NCBI RefSeq assembly: GCF_000235365.1
Contig: NC_016449.1
Coordinates: 744,001-808,000 of the forward strand
Direction: 5' to 3'
Origin: Eremothecium cymbalariae DBVPG#7215
Taxonomy: Eukaryota > Ascomycota > Saccharomycetes > Saccharomycetales > Saccharomycetaceae
DNA: 64,000 nucleotides
In this document: positions 21,255 to 32,196 of the stretch, piece after piece
How positions within the stretch are numbered: position 1 is the stretch's first letter
Layout of the letters: each line of letters starts with the position of its first letter
The notes under the pieces: generated by a model
What the model was told of the DNA's origin: nothing
The model's database searches: none
Seen by the model: only the letters and a program-made list of their open reading frames with translations
Position numbers and translations under genes: made by a program

Positions 21255-21893
21255 TTAACCAATAATCAACTTGTCACCATCAAAATCATATTGTGGAATT
21301 TCTAGGTTCAATGGTGCTGGGCCCCTTCTAATTCTACCGGATATATCATAGTGTGAACCATGACATGGGCAGAACCAACCTCCAAAGTCACCAGCTTCAC
21401 CAATAGGGACACAGCCCAAATGAGTACAGATACCCAACATGACCAACCATTCAGGTTTCTTAACTCTATCAGCATCGGCTTGTGGGTCCTTCAAAGCACT
21501 CAAAGCAGTCACGCTAGCCTCTTCAATCTCAGACGAAGTTCTGTGTCTGATAAAGACCGGCTTACCTTGCCACTTTACGACAACATTCTTCCCCTCGGGA
21601 ATAGCTGCCAAGTTCACCTCCACTTTTGCCATAGCCAAAACATCTGCAGATGCTGACATAGAAGAAATAAATGTCTCAACAGTAGATTTAGCACCCGTTG
21701 AAGATAGTAACCCTAAAGAACCAACCATAAAGTAGGCATACGAGCGACCTTTGTCAGCATCATTCTTCTCTTTTAAATAATCACTAAAATCTGGTGTTCT
21801 ATAAGTAGACTTAGCAGCAACAGCTGATGAGGAAATCAATCTCTTAGCCGATGCACTTTTCAAACAGTTAAATGAGTTTCTTACGCCCAACAT
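21255..21893 (-). CDS. RIP1: Rieske iron-sulphur protein of cytochrome bc1
   Basis: This is the 2Fe-2S subunit of respiratory complex III; it carries electrons from ubiquinol to cytochrome c1. The 212-residue protein (S. cerevisiae 215) has a mitochondrial targeting N-terminus rich in Ser, Lys and Arg, and one membrane helix (about residues 51-63). The C-terminal cluster domain has CTHLGC (156-161) and CPCHGS (175-180), supplying both cluster Cys/His pairs and the disulphide. The start is an ATG at 21893. A HAP-type CCAAT site lies upstream, fitting respiratory control. Confidence 0.98.
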   Translation of the reverse strand: MLGVRNSFNCLKSASAKRLISSSAVAAKSTYRTPDFSDYLKEKNDADKGRSYAYFMVGSLGLLSSTGAKSTVETFISSMSASADVLAMAKVEVNLAAIPEGKNVVVKWQGKPVFIRHRTSSEIEEASVTALSALKDPQADADRVKKPEWLVMLGICTHLGCVPIGEAGDFGGWFCPCHGSHYDISGRIRRGPAPLNLEIPQYDFDGDKLIIG

Positions 21894-22109
21894 TTGATAT
21901 TAGAGAATAAATAATTAATATTTCACTGACAAATCAGGTATTCTTCTAGGGATGCACTAGAGATAACTCCAACTCTTCAAAGCTTCCTACAATCACGCAG
22001 TTCACACTTGATCGTAGACGATGTTCAGCGAAGAGTCTATACGCGGAAGTTCAGTTGTAACTGAGGCTTCATCGCGCCAACTTCTGGAAACAATTTTTTT
22101 CCTGCAATA

Positions 22110-22117
22110 TCATTGGT
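22110..22117 (-). promoter_or_regulatory. HAP2/3/4/5-type CCAAT box upstream of RIP1
   Basis: TCATTGGT on the plus strand fits the HAP consensus TNATTGGT exactly. It lies about 220 bases upstream of RIP1, a gene class controlled by the HAP complex in S. cerevisiae. Function is inferred from the motif. Confidence 0.5.
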
Positions 22118-22157
22118 TCGTTCTTAATGATAGTTGAACTAGAAGGTAGTAACTTGT

Positions 22158-22163
22158 CACGTG
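22158..22163. promoter_or_regulatory. CACGTG E-box (Cbf1/Pho4 type) upstream of RIP1
   Basis: GTCACGTGATC contains the Cbf1 core RTCACRTG. It lies about 265 bases upstream of RIP1. This is a motif match only. Confidence 0.35.
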
Positions 22164-22319
22164 ATCATAGTATTTCAGTTTACTTACTGACACTTGGCGT
22201 TAGCACAGAGATAAAACCATTAATATTAGAGTGAATGAATGACTATTTATCTGTTTTTGTGTATTGTCTATGTCTATCCTACGTAGAGATATTTATTGTG
22301 TATTGTGTGAAAGTTATGA

Positions 22320-24833
22320 TTACCTGAATCCGTATCCTTCGGACTCATCTATGGCGACAAGCAACTTTGATCTCAAGGTGTGCTTGTCGATATAATCATG
22401 TAGGCATATTTCATTAAAACATGTGTGGGATAGCGGTAATCTGTCAGCTCCGGAGCGGATTCTGGAGATGCGGAATGGAATTGTGGTGACGCCAGTTGCA
22501 GGTACTCTGTCGGAACCAGTGACAAATTGTAGGAGTTTTCTCTGTTTTTCGTAGTCAAACTCTTGGATTATTTCCCAAAACCATTGCACAACAGGACTGT
22601 TATCATCGAATCCACCCTGGTACTTTGTAACACTACGCAACATGTCGACGTCAAGGCCTTGTTCGTGACTGCCACAGACAAGCTGCTCTATCTCTTCAGA
22701 ACCGAAGAGTTTGAAAGAGTTAGCTTCAATGACATGAAAGAAACCACTTCTAAAGCTTTCAAAACTTTTTTCTATCGAACGGTTTAAGTAGAAGTCCATC
22801 CAAAGCTTAAAATACTCATCCTTATTCTCTTGAGTGACAGCACGGTTGCCACCGTCAGGACAGAGTTCGTGATAGTAAACTTTTGTCTCATCAAGACAAT
22901 CAGGGAAACTGGTTTCAAAATTGAGACCAAACGTTTCCTCAAAATCACTTTCATTATATTCTAACATTTTTAAAAGGTTTTCACCCGTCTCTGGATATAA
23001 TTCCATAAAGTCATCTAGAGACAACTTTTCTGAACAGAGCTTTTTGTAAAGGGCTCTGGGGAATTTTAAGTCCAAAATAGTGCTATTGTATATTGCTAAG
23101 CCTAGTACGACACCAAATAAATAGTACAATTCGGAGCTGTTATTCTGTCCTTGTAACAACTCGCTGTCCAGCGAAGAACTTATGGAAAACCATGATAGCC
23201 TACTTTCAGGAATATAGACAAACAAACCGTTATTCGGGTTAAACAAGTCTCGTGTTAATAATAAGAACCATTCCTTTCTTAAGCCTCCAGCATCAATGCC
23301 AGGCTCATTGACAAATTCTATTCTGAGGGATTTTTTGAGATCTTTCTGTTGTGATTGAATACTCCTTAGTGAGTCTTGTGTAACGAAGTTCCTCCTGACG
23401 CGAACTTTCAAATATACGTCAACAACTTGCCTGCGATCTAACGCTTTTAAAAATGCTTGTTCTGCATTATATTCCATGATCCTACGTGTTTCATACTCCA
23501 AAATAGAAATCTTCATACCTAATGAGAATAAAAAGGGACATTGGCAAATAGTAAACTGGCCATCGGTTGGTGCTTCTAAAGCGTCTTGATTCTCTTTATT
23601 TTGGTCTGTTAACAGTTTACTTGATTTCTGCCAGATATCAAAATCTTTCTTATAATCAACGAAATCTATCATTGTATTGTAGAATGTAGAAACTGGGCAT
23701 TTGTATACTGCTTGATTTACCACATAAAAACAAAGGAGGAATTTAGCGCCAGTCTTAATATGCCAGTCGTTCCCATAATCTTCAATTTTGAACTTAAAGT
23801 CAGCGTTCAACGTATCTTTGCCAGTACCAACAGTGATGGGTCTAACAATCCCAGTTAAAAATGCATTAACATTATGGCGTAACATTTTCCTACTCATGTC
23901 AGCTCCAATTGTAGGGTTCAATTTCTCGGATGTCTGAAAATCTTCCAATTGAGGACTGTGTTTAGATCGTTCCACATCCTTTCCAATGTTATGTAGAATC
24001 CTCGCAAAGTGAAATGTAATATACATGTTTATCAACTCGACTTTAGAAACAAACACATCATCGTGGAGATATTTTAAATAGTGGACCAATTCTTTAGCTG
24101 TAGGGATATCAAGACATGATAAGTATCCTATGGCCTTCTTTAAAACTTCATAAGATATCGCTCTAAATTGAGGTTTATTACAGCTTGCTTCAACATTTGC
24201 TAGTGTTTGTTTGAAAATTGGGATCTCTAATATTACTAGAATCCATCTGAATAACCCTATTCTTCTATATTTTCCTTGTGCTGGAAATGCCTTGGATAGC
24301 ACGACATGAGGACGTTTCAATAATTCGTTACAGGCCACCAAGAAGCTGTAGAATGGTTTTTTAGTAGGCAATTCTACTAGAAGCCTATAGAATTCTTTAA
24401 CTTCGTCGTAATCCAAAATTTCATTGCGGTTCGAACTTTCAAACGATGAGTTTAAAGCAAATATAGAGGACATCCTTATGGCAAGGTAATCCTCAACAGG
24501 ACAAAAAATCTCATGCTTTCTCTGATGTTTTTCAGTTTTATCTAGCTCCCGATAAATATGTGTACAAGACATAATTAGCTCTTTCATTTCCACCAAATCA
24601 AACTTCTCTATCGGCTCCCTATTAGATGTTGGGCCTCTTAAGACGACAGTGACATAGCATATTGAGCATCTAAACTTGCTGATATTCTTTGGATGCTGTA
24701 AAACCGTTCCACAGCAACAACAACTGGATGTAATAAATACAGTGTCAGGTTCAGGTGGTAAAGCGTTGCTGTTAGATATTATTTGGATCTTGTGACGCTT
24801 CTGAATGTTTAGGTTTCTACTGAAGAAGCTCAT
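22320..24833 (-). CDS. HUL4: HECT-type E3 ubiquitin ligase Hul4
   Basis: This E3 transfers ubiquitin through a catalytic cysteine. The 837-residue protein (S. cerevisiae 892) has an N-terminal Cys cluster (CCCCGTVL...CSIC, residues 38-58) that probably binds zinc. It has a helical middle region and a C-terminal HECT domain (about 490-837). The active-site motif is SHTCFNEICL with Cys805. Other family segments are NEPGIDAGGLRKEWF and LFGVVLGLAIYNSTILDL. In S. cerevisiae Hul4 works with Tom1 and the TRAMP/exosome surveillance system. The start is an ATG at 24833. Confidence 0.95.
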   Translation of the reverse strand: MSFFSRNLNIQKRHKIQIISNSNALPPEPDTVFITSSCCCCGTVLQHPKNISKFRCSICYVTVVLRGPTSNREPIEKFDLVEMKELIMSCTHIYRELDKTEKHQRKHEIFCPVEDYLAIRMSSIFALNSSFESSNRNEILDYDEVKEFYRLLVELPTKKPFYSFLVACNELLKRPHVVLSKAFPAQGKYRRIGLFRWILVILEIPIFKQTLANVEASCNKPQFRAISYEVLKKAIGYLSCLDIPTAKELVHYLKYLHDDVFVSKVELINMYITFHFARILHNIGKDVERSKHSPQLEDFQTSEKLNPTIGADMSRKMLRHNVNAFLTGIVRPITVGTGKDTLNADFKFKIEDYGNDWHIKTGAKFLLCFYVVNQAVYKCPVSTFYNTMIDFVDYKKDFDIWQKSSKLLTDQNKENQDALEAPTDGQFTICQCPFLFSLGMKISILEYETRRIMEYNAEQAFLKALDRRQVVDVYLKVRVRRNFVTQDSLRSIQSQQKDLKKSLRIEFVNEPGIDAGGLRKEWFLLLTRDLFNPNNGLFVYIPESRLSWFSISSSLDSELLQGQNNSSELYYLFGVVLGLAIYNSTILDLKFPRALYKKLCSEKLSLDDFMELYPETGENLLKMLEYNESDFEETFGLNFETSFPDCLDETKVYYHELCPDGGNRAVTQENKDEYFKLWMDFYLNRSIEKSFESFRSGFFHVIEANSFKLFGSEEIEQLVCGSHEQGLDVDMLRSVTKYQGGFDDNSPVVQWFWEIIQEFDYEKQRKLLQFVTGSDRVPATGVTTIPFRISRIRSGADRLPLSHTCFNEICLHDYIDKHTLRSKLLVAIDESEGYGFR

Positions 24834-25153
24834 TTTTAGATCAACAGTTTGACCTCGTGCTTCAGCCGATATAACGCTCGGTAAAATTCAAGGTAACCTC
24901 AAATAGTTTTCAATCAATATATGGTACTCTAACTGGAACGATCTGAACTTTCATAAACCTCTCGACTGTGTATTCAATTAAATATATAAATATATAATAT
25001 ATTCAGTCATTTTTAATGACTGACACCTCGCCACAAAATGCGGTAATTGCAAAAGCGCGTCGATCATGGAAACATTTAGTGTACAGAACATACACCTTAG
25101 AAAGTGGAAAGGTTACATGAGGGAATAGATTTGGTAGCATATTTGTGTAGCCG
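24834..25153. other. Divergent promoter of HUL4 and the YEL025C homologue
   Basis: This 320-base AT-rich spacer has an alternating AT tract near 24980-25000. Nothing else is recognisable. Confidence 0.5.
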
Positions 25154-28100
25154 ATGGCTATTCAGCTACAGATTAGTGAAGTTAGAAGGCCAAAAAAATT
25201 TGTTGGTTGTTTTAATTGGGCACAGGAAGGTACTATTATTGTTGAATGGGATAGGATTACTGTCTACAAATTCTTAGAGTGTGATGAATCTAAAAGAGAA
25301 GTTTTATATACTTCTGGTATCTTAAACTGTTGGTTTTATCTGGAACCGATTAGTCACAGATATTATTTGTTGCTATTAGGGCAAGATGGGATATTGCAGG
25401 TTGTTGATGACTCGCTTGAATGTGTTGATGCCTTCCGAATACATAGCCCCTTCAAGAGAGTACTTTGTTACTTTGATGAAGTTAAAAATGGGCTATTCTT
25501 AGTATGGGACCTGCACACAATATATCGGTTTAGTATTGATGGGGTCAAGAGAAAATTCTTCGAAAGAATGAAAAAGATATATACCTTAGTTGATGAGATT
25601 GTCCAGATTGAAGGATATTGGAATGAACAAGACGATGTAGGCCAATACTTCACTATAGATGTTTTGAGCAAAGTCAAAGTGGGCTCTGATTTTTATTACC
25701 AACGCCTTCAAGAGCCATTAGAGAGTCTTGAGACATATTGGGTCGGTGTGGATGAACGAGAAGAAGTGGGTTCCTTTTCACACCAGCCATGCATGGTACG
25801 GGCTCAACATGTTGGTACATTTCTAATAACGCCCTCGAACTCATATTTCTATGCATGCCCTTCTTTATCCTCACATTTACTTGATCAAAGGCAAACTACA
25901 AAGTCTGTTGAGATGGGTCCCTTTCCTACAAATGTTGACCCTAACCTTCGAATAGTCGATGCACACTGTTTGATTGACGGTAAAATATTGAAGATATACG
26001 GAGCTGTCAATACTGGAACTGTGTTTGAATTAAAGTGTAAGATAATATATGATTCAGGTAAAAGGTCTGTTTCAAGAACTTTTCTTTCAGATGGTGATAT
26101 AATGATGGATGTTTGTGATCAGTTGGAATATTTTAAACACATCTATGGAACTTGGTACACATTTTATTCAAAAATGGCAGGGTTGTTCTTCCAAAATATT
26201 TTAGAAAATGAGAAGGTGTTAATTCACGACAAGATCCAGCAGCACTCTATTTTTCATTCTTATATAATTGGAAATTCATATTCAGGTTTAAAAAGCATCC
26301 TCATATGTGGAGGTAGTTCTAAAAATAATGGATTTTTGGAAATTCATAGAACGGAGTTTTCTGAAGATATTATCTGTGAGAATGTTTTTGAATCAAAATA
26401 TGCTCTAGACTTTTGGCCCACAAGCCATGGAATTTATTGGATTGATCAAGATAATCAACTATTTTGTGACAAAAATTATGTTATGGAAGCGTCCTCTGTA
26501 TTACATGTAACTAAAGAAGCCAAAATTATCGAAAAGGGGACCAACATCATATGTGTCTGTTCTCTTGACGAAACTAATTATGTTAGTCTAGCTTCTAGAG
26601 GTTACGTCTCATGGAGTGACACTGGTGTGCCATGCCATATACCAAATCCACCTGGGCATTTAATAGAGCCTATTATTACACATGAAGGATCCATAACAGG
26701 AATTTCTACCAATCATGATATCTACTTAATTACTAACAGGAAAAATGTTAGAAAATATAAAATTGAAAACTTAGATCTGCCTTTCAGTTTCATTTTGAAA
26801 AGATTTAGAAATGAAACTTTCCAGATTTTATGTGATGTTTTGGGATGGGTCCAAATCTCTATAGTACCTGATAAAATCTTAGCTCATTTTCAAGCTCATA
26901 CTAGAGGTCTTCGTATCTGTGACATACCAAATTCTAATAGGCTCCTTCTTTATCAAGATAACATTGTAATATTACTCTCAGTCTCGGATTTAGTTGCTGG
27001 TTATATTAAGTTTCCATACAACCCTCGAGTTATTAAGCATGAGCACCAAGATTGGTTTCTTGTTAGTTGTGCTTCTGGCGGTTTTTATCGGGTGCAATGT
27101 CCTGGAATATGCAGCTGGAACTTGAAATCAACTAAAAATACAATATCTTCACCTTTCCTTATTACGAAGTTTGTTGCCTTAGAGCATAATCCAACGTTTG
27201 TAATTGGAATAGGCATAACGGAATGCTTTGACAAAGTTAGGTCCAGATTAGAACTTCAATCCCAAGTATTTGTGTTCAATACTTTTGTAGACAAATTTGT
27301 CTCATCATATCAATTTCCGAAGGAAAATTCTAATCTGATAGCGACAGATATTATTTCAACTAGGGTTCAGATGGCCCCCGTCATTGACAATATTTCCGAT
27401 GGAATCTCATATGCAAAAAGGTTGACATTTGCCAAGTGTGTTCTTGTTTCTGTTAATTATGAAATCGCAGAGGAAGAAGGTGATAACATTTTTCTTTTCT
27501 CTGTTGACGATTCTAATGGTCTCCTAGAATTGCACATGAAGTTCAACACAGAATTTTCCGTTTCACATTTACTTCCATACCACAGTGGGATCTTTTTTGC
27601 GGTTGGCGAGTACCTTCAAGCTTTCGAGTTGAATTTCTCTATAAAGGATAACCGTTTTAATGTTTTGGAAGTATCTAACAGAGTTGAGTTGGGAGGAGTT
27701 CCTAGAAACTCGTTTATTTTAGAATCACACTTGGAAAATAAATATAATGGGAAGAAGCGGAAATCTGGCAGAACTATTGAAAGCGTTATAATCCAAAGTG
27801 CTTTTAAAGGATTTAACCAGTTCGAGCTTCTTCAACAGCCATCAAAAAAACATGCTAGTGACATATGTAACGTTCACCGGCTAATCTTAAAACATACCAA
27901 TATACGTGATATGGATCTTCTATTCGAGAATATGTACGAGTTAAATGCAATCGTTGCAAGCGCTATCTTAAAGAATCCCAAAAATTTAAATCCACTATTG
28001 TTGGTTAGCGATCCAGAAAATCTGGTAACTGCAATTTACAAAGATAACTATGAAACGCGAGCTTCCCAAATTGAGTTCTTCAATCGAGTTACAAAGATCG

Positions 28101-28324
28101 TCCCATTAGACTATTTATCGACGGATTTTAGGAAGATTAATGACCTGCTCAAGTACAAGATATTACCATTGTGTTTTATTAATACTGTTGGCGGTGGTTG
28201 TTACCTTTTAAGCGAGTCATCGAAGCCCCATTTAAATGTGACGGATAATTGTATACATGGAATTGTTTTAGATCATGATGGTGATCTAAATATTGAAATT
28301 GGTTCTAATATTTTAGATATTTGA
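25154..28324 (+). CDS. YEL025C: YEL025C homologue, predicted beta-propeller protein
   Basis: The 1056-residue protein has no enzyme motif I recognise. Its sequence is a long series of short hydrophobic beta strands separated by Gly, Asn and Asp turns, followed by a more helical C-terminal 150 residues. This resembles the multi-propeller architecture of DDB1/CPSF-A-type proteins. The position next to HUL4 and near RIP1 and SNU13 matches S. cerevisiae YEL025C, a poorly characterised protein of about 1180 aa. Orthology rests mainly on gene order; the fold is my inference. The start is an ATG at 25154. Confidence 0.8.
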   Translation: MAIQLQISEVRRPKKFVGCFNWAQEGTIIVEWDRITVYKFLECDESKREVLYTSGILNCWFYLEPISHRYYLLLLGQDGILQVVDDSLECVDAFRIHSPFKRVLCYFDEVKNGLFLVWDLHTIYRFSIDGVKRKFFERMKKIYTLVDEIVQIEGYWNEQDDVGQYFTIDVLSKVKVGSDFYYQRLQEPLESLETYWVGVDEREEVGSFSHQPCMVRAQHVGTFLITPSNSYFYACPSLSSHLLDQRQTTKSVEMGPFPTNVDPNLRIVDAHCLIDGKILKIYGAVNTGTVFELKCKIIYDSGKRSVSRTFLSDGDIMMDVCDQLEYFKHIYGTWYTFYSKMAGLFFQNILENEKVLIHDKIQQHSIFHSYIIGNSYSGLKSILICGGSSKNNGFLEIHRTEFSEDIICENVFESKYALDFWPTSHGIYWIDQDNQLFCDKNYVMEASSVLHVTKEAKIIEKGTNIICVCSLDETNYVSLASRGYVSWSDTGVPCHIPNPPGHLIEPIITHEGSITGISTNHDIYLITNRKNVRKYKIENLDLPFSFILKRFRNETFQILCDVLGWVQISIVPDKILAHFQAHTRGLRICDIPNSNRLLLYQDNIVILLSVSDLVAGYIKFPYNPRVIKHEHQDWFLVSCASGGFYRVQCPGICSWNLKSTKNTISSPFLITKFVALEHNPTFVIGIGITECFDKVRSRLELQSQVFVFNTFVDKFVSSYQFPKENSNLIATDIISTRVQMAPVIDNISDGISYAKRLTFAKCVLVSVNYEIAEEEGDNIFLFSVDDSNGLLELHMKFNTEFSVSHLLPYHSGIFFAVGEYLQAFELNFSIKDNRFNVLEVSNRVELGGVPRNSFILESHLENKYNGKKRKSGRTIESVIIQSAFKGFNQFELLQQPSKKHASDICNVHRLILKHTNIRDMDLLFENMYELNAIVASAILKNPKNLNPLLLVSDPENLVTAIYKDNYETRASQIEFFNRVTKIVPLDYLSTDFRKINDLLKYKILPLCFINTVGGGCYLLSESSKPHLNVTDNCIHGIVLDHDGDLNIEIGSNILDI

Positions 28325-28526
28325 GTATTTATGTTGACTTATATAACACATTAGCTTGTTATTTTCATTAATATATTGGAATGAAGGAATGGTTTTCATT
28401 CATTTGAATCGACAGAATTTTATGTTTTCTAAAATTACTCGGTACAAATTTTTACTATTAAATGTTAATTTATCACTTTAACATATAATAAACTAAATAA
28501 CTAAGTCAGTCCTCCTATTCTCTTAA

Positions 28527-31500
28527 ATGAAATTAAAATCTAATGAATATCAGAGTTTAAACTATTCATTACATAAACTTTCAACAGAGAGCAACAATGG
28601 ACGTTTATTATATATATATCCAGTTACTTCTCGTTGTGGAGATGACTGCTTTATCATTGTATTCGAAAGATCAGTGGGTTTATTGGTGAATGATGATACG
28701 AAATTGAAACTGGAATGGATTGCTAATAACTTAGCAAGAATCCAAAAGATCTCTTTTTCAGATAAACTTTATGTGCTTCAAGGAGAAACTCTCACAGCTT
28801 ATTCCAAGGAAAATATTTCTGTCTGTGAAGTACTTCATAGTTCTGAATATTCGAAAGGCATTAGACTATTCAAAAACTCAGAAAATTTGCTTTTTGACTC
28901 ACAGCATAGCACAAGACTATTTGGTCCATTACCCATTACAACAGGGCCTCAAATATTATTTCAATTTAATGACCAATTGATTGATTTTACTTCCAATAAA
29001 TGTGGCTCATTTGCCCTACTTAGGTGTTCCTATAGCATGCTTTATTATATTCAAAAATTTGAATATGAGGACCCACGAATGCAACATACTCGAGAAGTGT
29101 ATCAGCTTGACCATAGCAATGGCTACCTGCCATTGACACCGCATAATTTAAATGATTCCAAGTGGCTTTTGGTTATCACTTACAACTACGCTTACTTTTG
29201 GGATTGCGAAACGATGGAAACACATAAGTTTGGAATACCATCTTTTATTAAAGATTGTGTTTCCAAGCGTTCTAAAATTTACATTTCTCAGCGTTTCAGT
29301 GCACTAGTATTACATATTTGCTCACAGGATGGCTACATTTATAAATCCGAATTAAATCTAGGGGAGATGCGTAAATTACATTGGGTAAAAGTTAATTTAC
29401 CACCTTCATGTAGTATAGGCATTCATGATTCATGGCATTTGGATTCAGAGAGATATATTCTTTTAATGGATTCAGAATTGGTACTAGTAGATTTGCAATC
29501 TAAAGAGAAGAAAAGAATCGAATACCAATCTATTCACAAAGTCATTTACGATTCCCAAGTTATAAGCCCTCCAACTTTACTTGTTTCTAATAAAATAAGT
29601 GCTGAGACAATTTCATGTGGTTCTCTAATGCATGATAATCCAATTGGCTTAATACATACAGACCTAGAGGTTTTTACTGTAAAGAAGCAAATAAAGTCTT
29701 CTTTGCAACTGCTCGATGCATCAAACATTTGGTATTCTCTGAAGGGAATTTTCATAGAAAACAATGAGGTCGTAAAAATGGAAGGTTTTTCATCAAAAAA
29801 GACCTGTGAAAGTTTTATTACACGCACTGGAACTTTACATTTCATACCTAGTTATGTGTCTCATGCAACTGTCATAAATCGTTTGGGTACTGCTAATAAA
29901 TATATTGTCCTAAAGGGTGATGGTATTATCTGCGGTTATAAAGAGGGCGACTTTGATAATTATATTTTAAAGTTCGATGAAAGCTGCAACATGGCTAGTA
30001 ATGTTTTAATTGCTTCATATGAAACTGAACATATATTAAGAATTGCAGTGTTAAATGATAACATATTGAAGGAATATAAATTTGAGAGGTGTGATCGTAA
30101 ATGTGATTTCTATGAATTGAAAGAAAGTTACACAATTGGGGAGTTACCAGTTACTACCACCTCTATGCATATGAATCAAGAGGGCATATTTGTCCTCTCT
30201 AACAACAATTTGCACACTTTTTTACGATCAACTAAACAGGGCTATATAAGCGGCAACGTTATGATTAATGCAGGGTATCCATTAAGATTCTGTGATAACT
30301 TAGATGGCTCTTTACTGTTGTTTTATGATTTTCAACATATATATAAGTACGATGCTGGGATTTTATTAAAGACAAATTTACCGTGCGAAACAAAAAAGAT
30401 AATTGTGTTTAACGAAGAAATCCTTTATATACTGGGAATTGATTCAATATTACGAAAGCTGATAGTTTCAACTGAACATATTCATAAGGAATATCTGGAA
30501 AGCGGTTTGGTTTTCACTAGACTACTTACACTTAAAGAGAAGACGTGTGCTGTAATAGTAGGCAGAAAGCTAAATGAATCCAACATCAATGAAAAGCTTA
30601 TTCTTTTTGATTACTTGAAGTCTCAAAATACCAGCGATTATTCGTTTTCCGAAGGTGAGATAATTACACATCTTTTACGTTTACCTTCAAAAACTGTGTT
30701 TGAGCACGAAAAATCAGTCAAATTTATTGTAGGAACCGTAAGAGAGGGAGGAGGACACACAATTTATTTATTTTCCATCGATGATGGATATTTTTCGGTA
30801 CAAAATCGTATACAATTAAACTGGCTTGTTACTACTATTGAACCCTGTGGGTCGGTTATCATAATAGCTGGTGAGAAACTACTGGTTTGTTCAATATCTG
30901 AAAACAAAAATAGATGGCAATTCGAAAAAGGTAAATTGGCTATTACTGAAATAAGAAGCGAACTTGTAATGGCTGGGGCACTCCATGATAGCATGATCAT
31001 TCTTTTTGACGCTTTCAAGGGTATTGAAGCTTATAACCTAACTTCATCTCCCACTGGTTATTTCTCTTTAACACCCTCTGATGTGGCAGCTGGCTATCCG
31101 CGTGTGACACATTATTTGATATCCCGATATGCGTCATGTTCCATTCGATCAAGTGCCACATATAATTTCAATGCTGCCGCAGTCACTGATCTAGACGTTC
31201 CTAGGTGTTTGGATACTCAGTCGTTGTTTTTGGATACGTCAATTACATTCATTATGATAAGCGATGCGAAGGGATGCCTCTACCTGTACCAATTTTCTCC
31301 TTTCAGTGTGTTATATGGGAAGAATTTCTGTTCTTTTACACTCAGCAATGAAATCATGGCTATTTCGCCAATACCACAAAACCCATTGCATAATCTGGAC
31401 AGTCCTATACCATTATTTGCAGTTCTTACATCCGACAACATAGTGCATATTTTATCCTATGGCAAATCCAAAGTAGGTGGTTCATGTGTAGACATTCACT

Positions 31501-31709
31501 GTCTCGAATCCTACTCTGATTCCGATCTGTCCACCTATGTTGAAACACCCTATGATAAGAGGTTTCTATTCAATTCTATTCACCAACCTAATAGACGTAC
31601 CACACCCAACCTCCTCGTCTCTCCACCTGTGGCTGAGCCTCCTACCCACTACGATACCTCTAGGCAATTAATCAACCTCCATTTACATGATGTAACCTCA
31701 CAATACTAG
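28527..31709 (+). CDS. YJR039W: YJR039W homologue, predicted beta-propeller protein
   Basis: The 1060-residue protein is likewise made of repeated beta-strand patterns. Its C-terminal part (for example the stretch ending ISDAKGCLYLYQFSPF near residue 920) looks like the last propeller blades of DDB1-type proteins. No catalytic motif is visible. Its place upstream of GEF1 matches S. cerevisiae YJR039W (about 1120 aa, poorly characterised, reported as mitochondrially localised). It follows the YEL025C homologue head-to-tail with 202 bases between, and the two proteins are almost equal in length. Function unknown. The start is an ATG at 28527. Confidence 0.8.
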   Translation: MKLKSNEYQSLNYSLHKLSTESNNGRLLYIYPVTSRCGDDCFIIVFERSVGLLVNDDTKLKLEWIANNLARIQKISFSDKLYVLQGETLTAYSKENISVCEVLHSSEYSKGIRLFKNSENLLFDSQHSTRLFGPLPITTGPQILFQFNDQLIDFTSNKCGSFALLRCSYSMLYYIQKFEYEDPRMQHTREVYQLDHSNGYLPLTPHNLNDSKWLLVITYNYAYFWDCETMETHKFGIPSFIKDCVSKRSKIYISQRFSALVLHICSQDGYIYKSELNLGEMRKLHWVKVNLPPSCSIGIHDSWHLDSERYILLMDSELVLVDLQSKEKKRIEYQSIHKVIYDSQVISPPTLLVSNKISAETISCGSLMHDNPIGLIHTDLEVFTVKKQIKSSLQLLDASNIWYSLKGIFIENNEVVKMEGFSSKKTCESFITRTGTLHFIPSYVSHATVINRLGTANKYIVLKGDGIICGYKEGDFDNYILKFDESCNMASNVLIASYETEHILRIAVLNDNILKEYKFERCDRKCDFYELKESYTIGELPVTTTSMHMNQEGIFVLSNNNLHTFLRSTKQGYISGNVMINAGYPLRFCDNLDGSLLLFYDFQHIYKYDAGILLKTNLPCETKKIIVFNEEILYILGIDSILRKLIVSTEHIHKEYLESGLVFTRLLTLKEKTCAVIVGRKLNESNINEKLILFDYLKSQNTSDYSFSEGEIITHLLRLPSKTVFEHEKSVKFIVGTVREGGGHTIYLFSIDDGYFSVQNRIQLNWLVTTIEPCGSVIIIAGEKLLVCSISENKNRWQFEKGKLAITEIRSELVMAGALHDSMIILFDAFKGIEAYNLTSSPTGYFSLTPSDVAAGYPRVTHYLISRYASCSIRSSATYNFNAAAVTDLDVPRCLDTQSLFLDTSITFIMISDAKGCLYLYQFSPFSVLYGKNFCSFTLSNEIMAISPIPQNPLHNLDSPIPLFAVLTSDNIVHILSYGKSKVGGSCVDIHCLESYSDSDLSTYVETPYDKRFLFNSIHQPNRRTTPNLLVSPPVAEPPTHYDTSRQLINLHLHDVTSQY

Positions 31710-31812
31710 AAATGTATGCCTCAGCACTTATATTATTGATAAAAATACGTATATACACACAAAACGTTTCGATCTATAGCGACAAAAATTAAACAGATAG
31801 AAAATACCCTTT

Positions 31813-32196
31813 TTAAATCAACAAAGTCTCGATTTTGTCTTTGACACCATAGATTTGGTTCTTCATTGGAGAAGCATCGTTCGTCGTAATTGAAGCAGCA
31901 ATCACTGGTCTGGAAACCCCACAAGCTCTACCCAAAGCAACTCTAGAAGGCACAAATACATATGGAACATTCTTATCCTCACACAATAATGGCAAATGCA
32001 ACAAAATCTCAATAGGTTCACAGTCAGCCGCCATAATAATAAACTCAGAAATACCACGGTTCAAAGTCTTGGTGGCCTCATTAGCGCCCTTCTTCAACTG
32101 TCTCATATTAGACGCTTGCTGCACAACATCCAAAATTTGTTGTGTCAAAGTATCATCTGCTAATGGGAACGCTTTAGGATTAGGTTTAGATGACAT
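31813..32196 (-). CDS. SNU13: U4 snRNP and box C/D snoRNP protein Snu13 (15.5K)
   Basis: This L7Ae-family kink-turn RNA-binding protein sits in the U4/U6.U5 tri-snRNP and in box C/D snoRNPs including U3. The 127-residue protein (S. cerevisiae 126) is nearly identical from residue 5 on. It includes the RNA-binding stretch [15 protein letters not shown] and the [11 protein letters not shown] segment. The start is an ATG at 32196, and no intron is needed. Convergent with the YJR039W homologue, divergent from GEF1. Confidence 0.98.
   Translation of the reverse strand: MSSKPNPKAFPLADDTLTQQILDVVQQASNMRQLKKGANEATKTLNRGISEFIIMAADCEPIEILLHLPLLCEDKNVPYVFVPSRVALGRACGVSRPVIAASITTNDASPMKNQIYGVKDKIETLLI

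Larger units (their letters stand above)
21894..22319. other. RIP1 upstream region
   Basis: These 426 bases lie between the RIP1 start and the HUL4 stop, both on the minus strand. They contain a CCAAT element (22110-22117) and a CACGTG E-box (22158-22163). No additional gene is seen. Confidence 0.55.
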
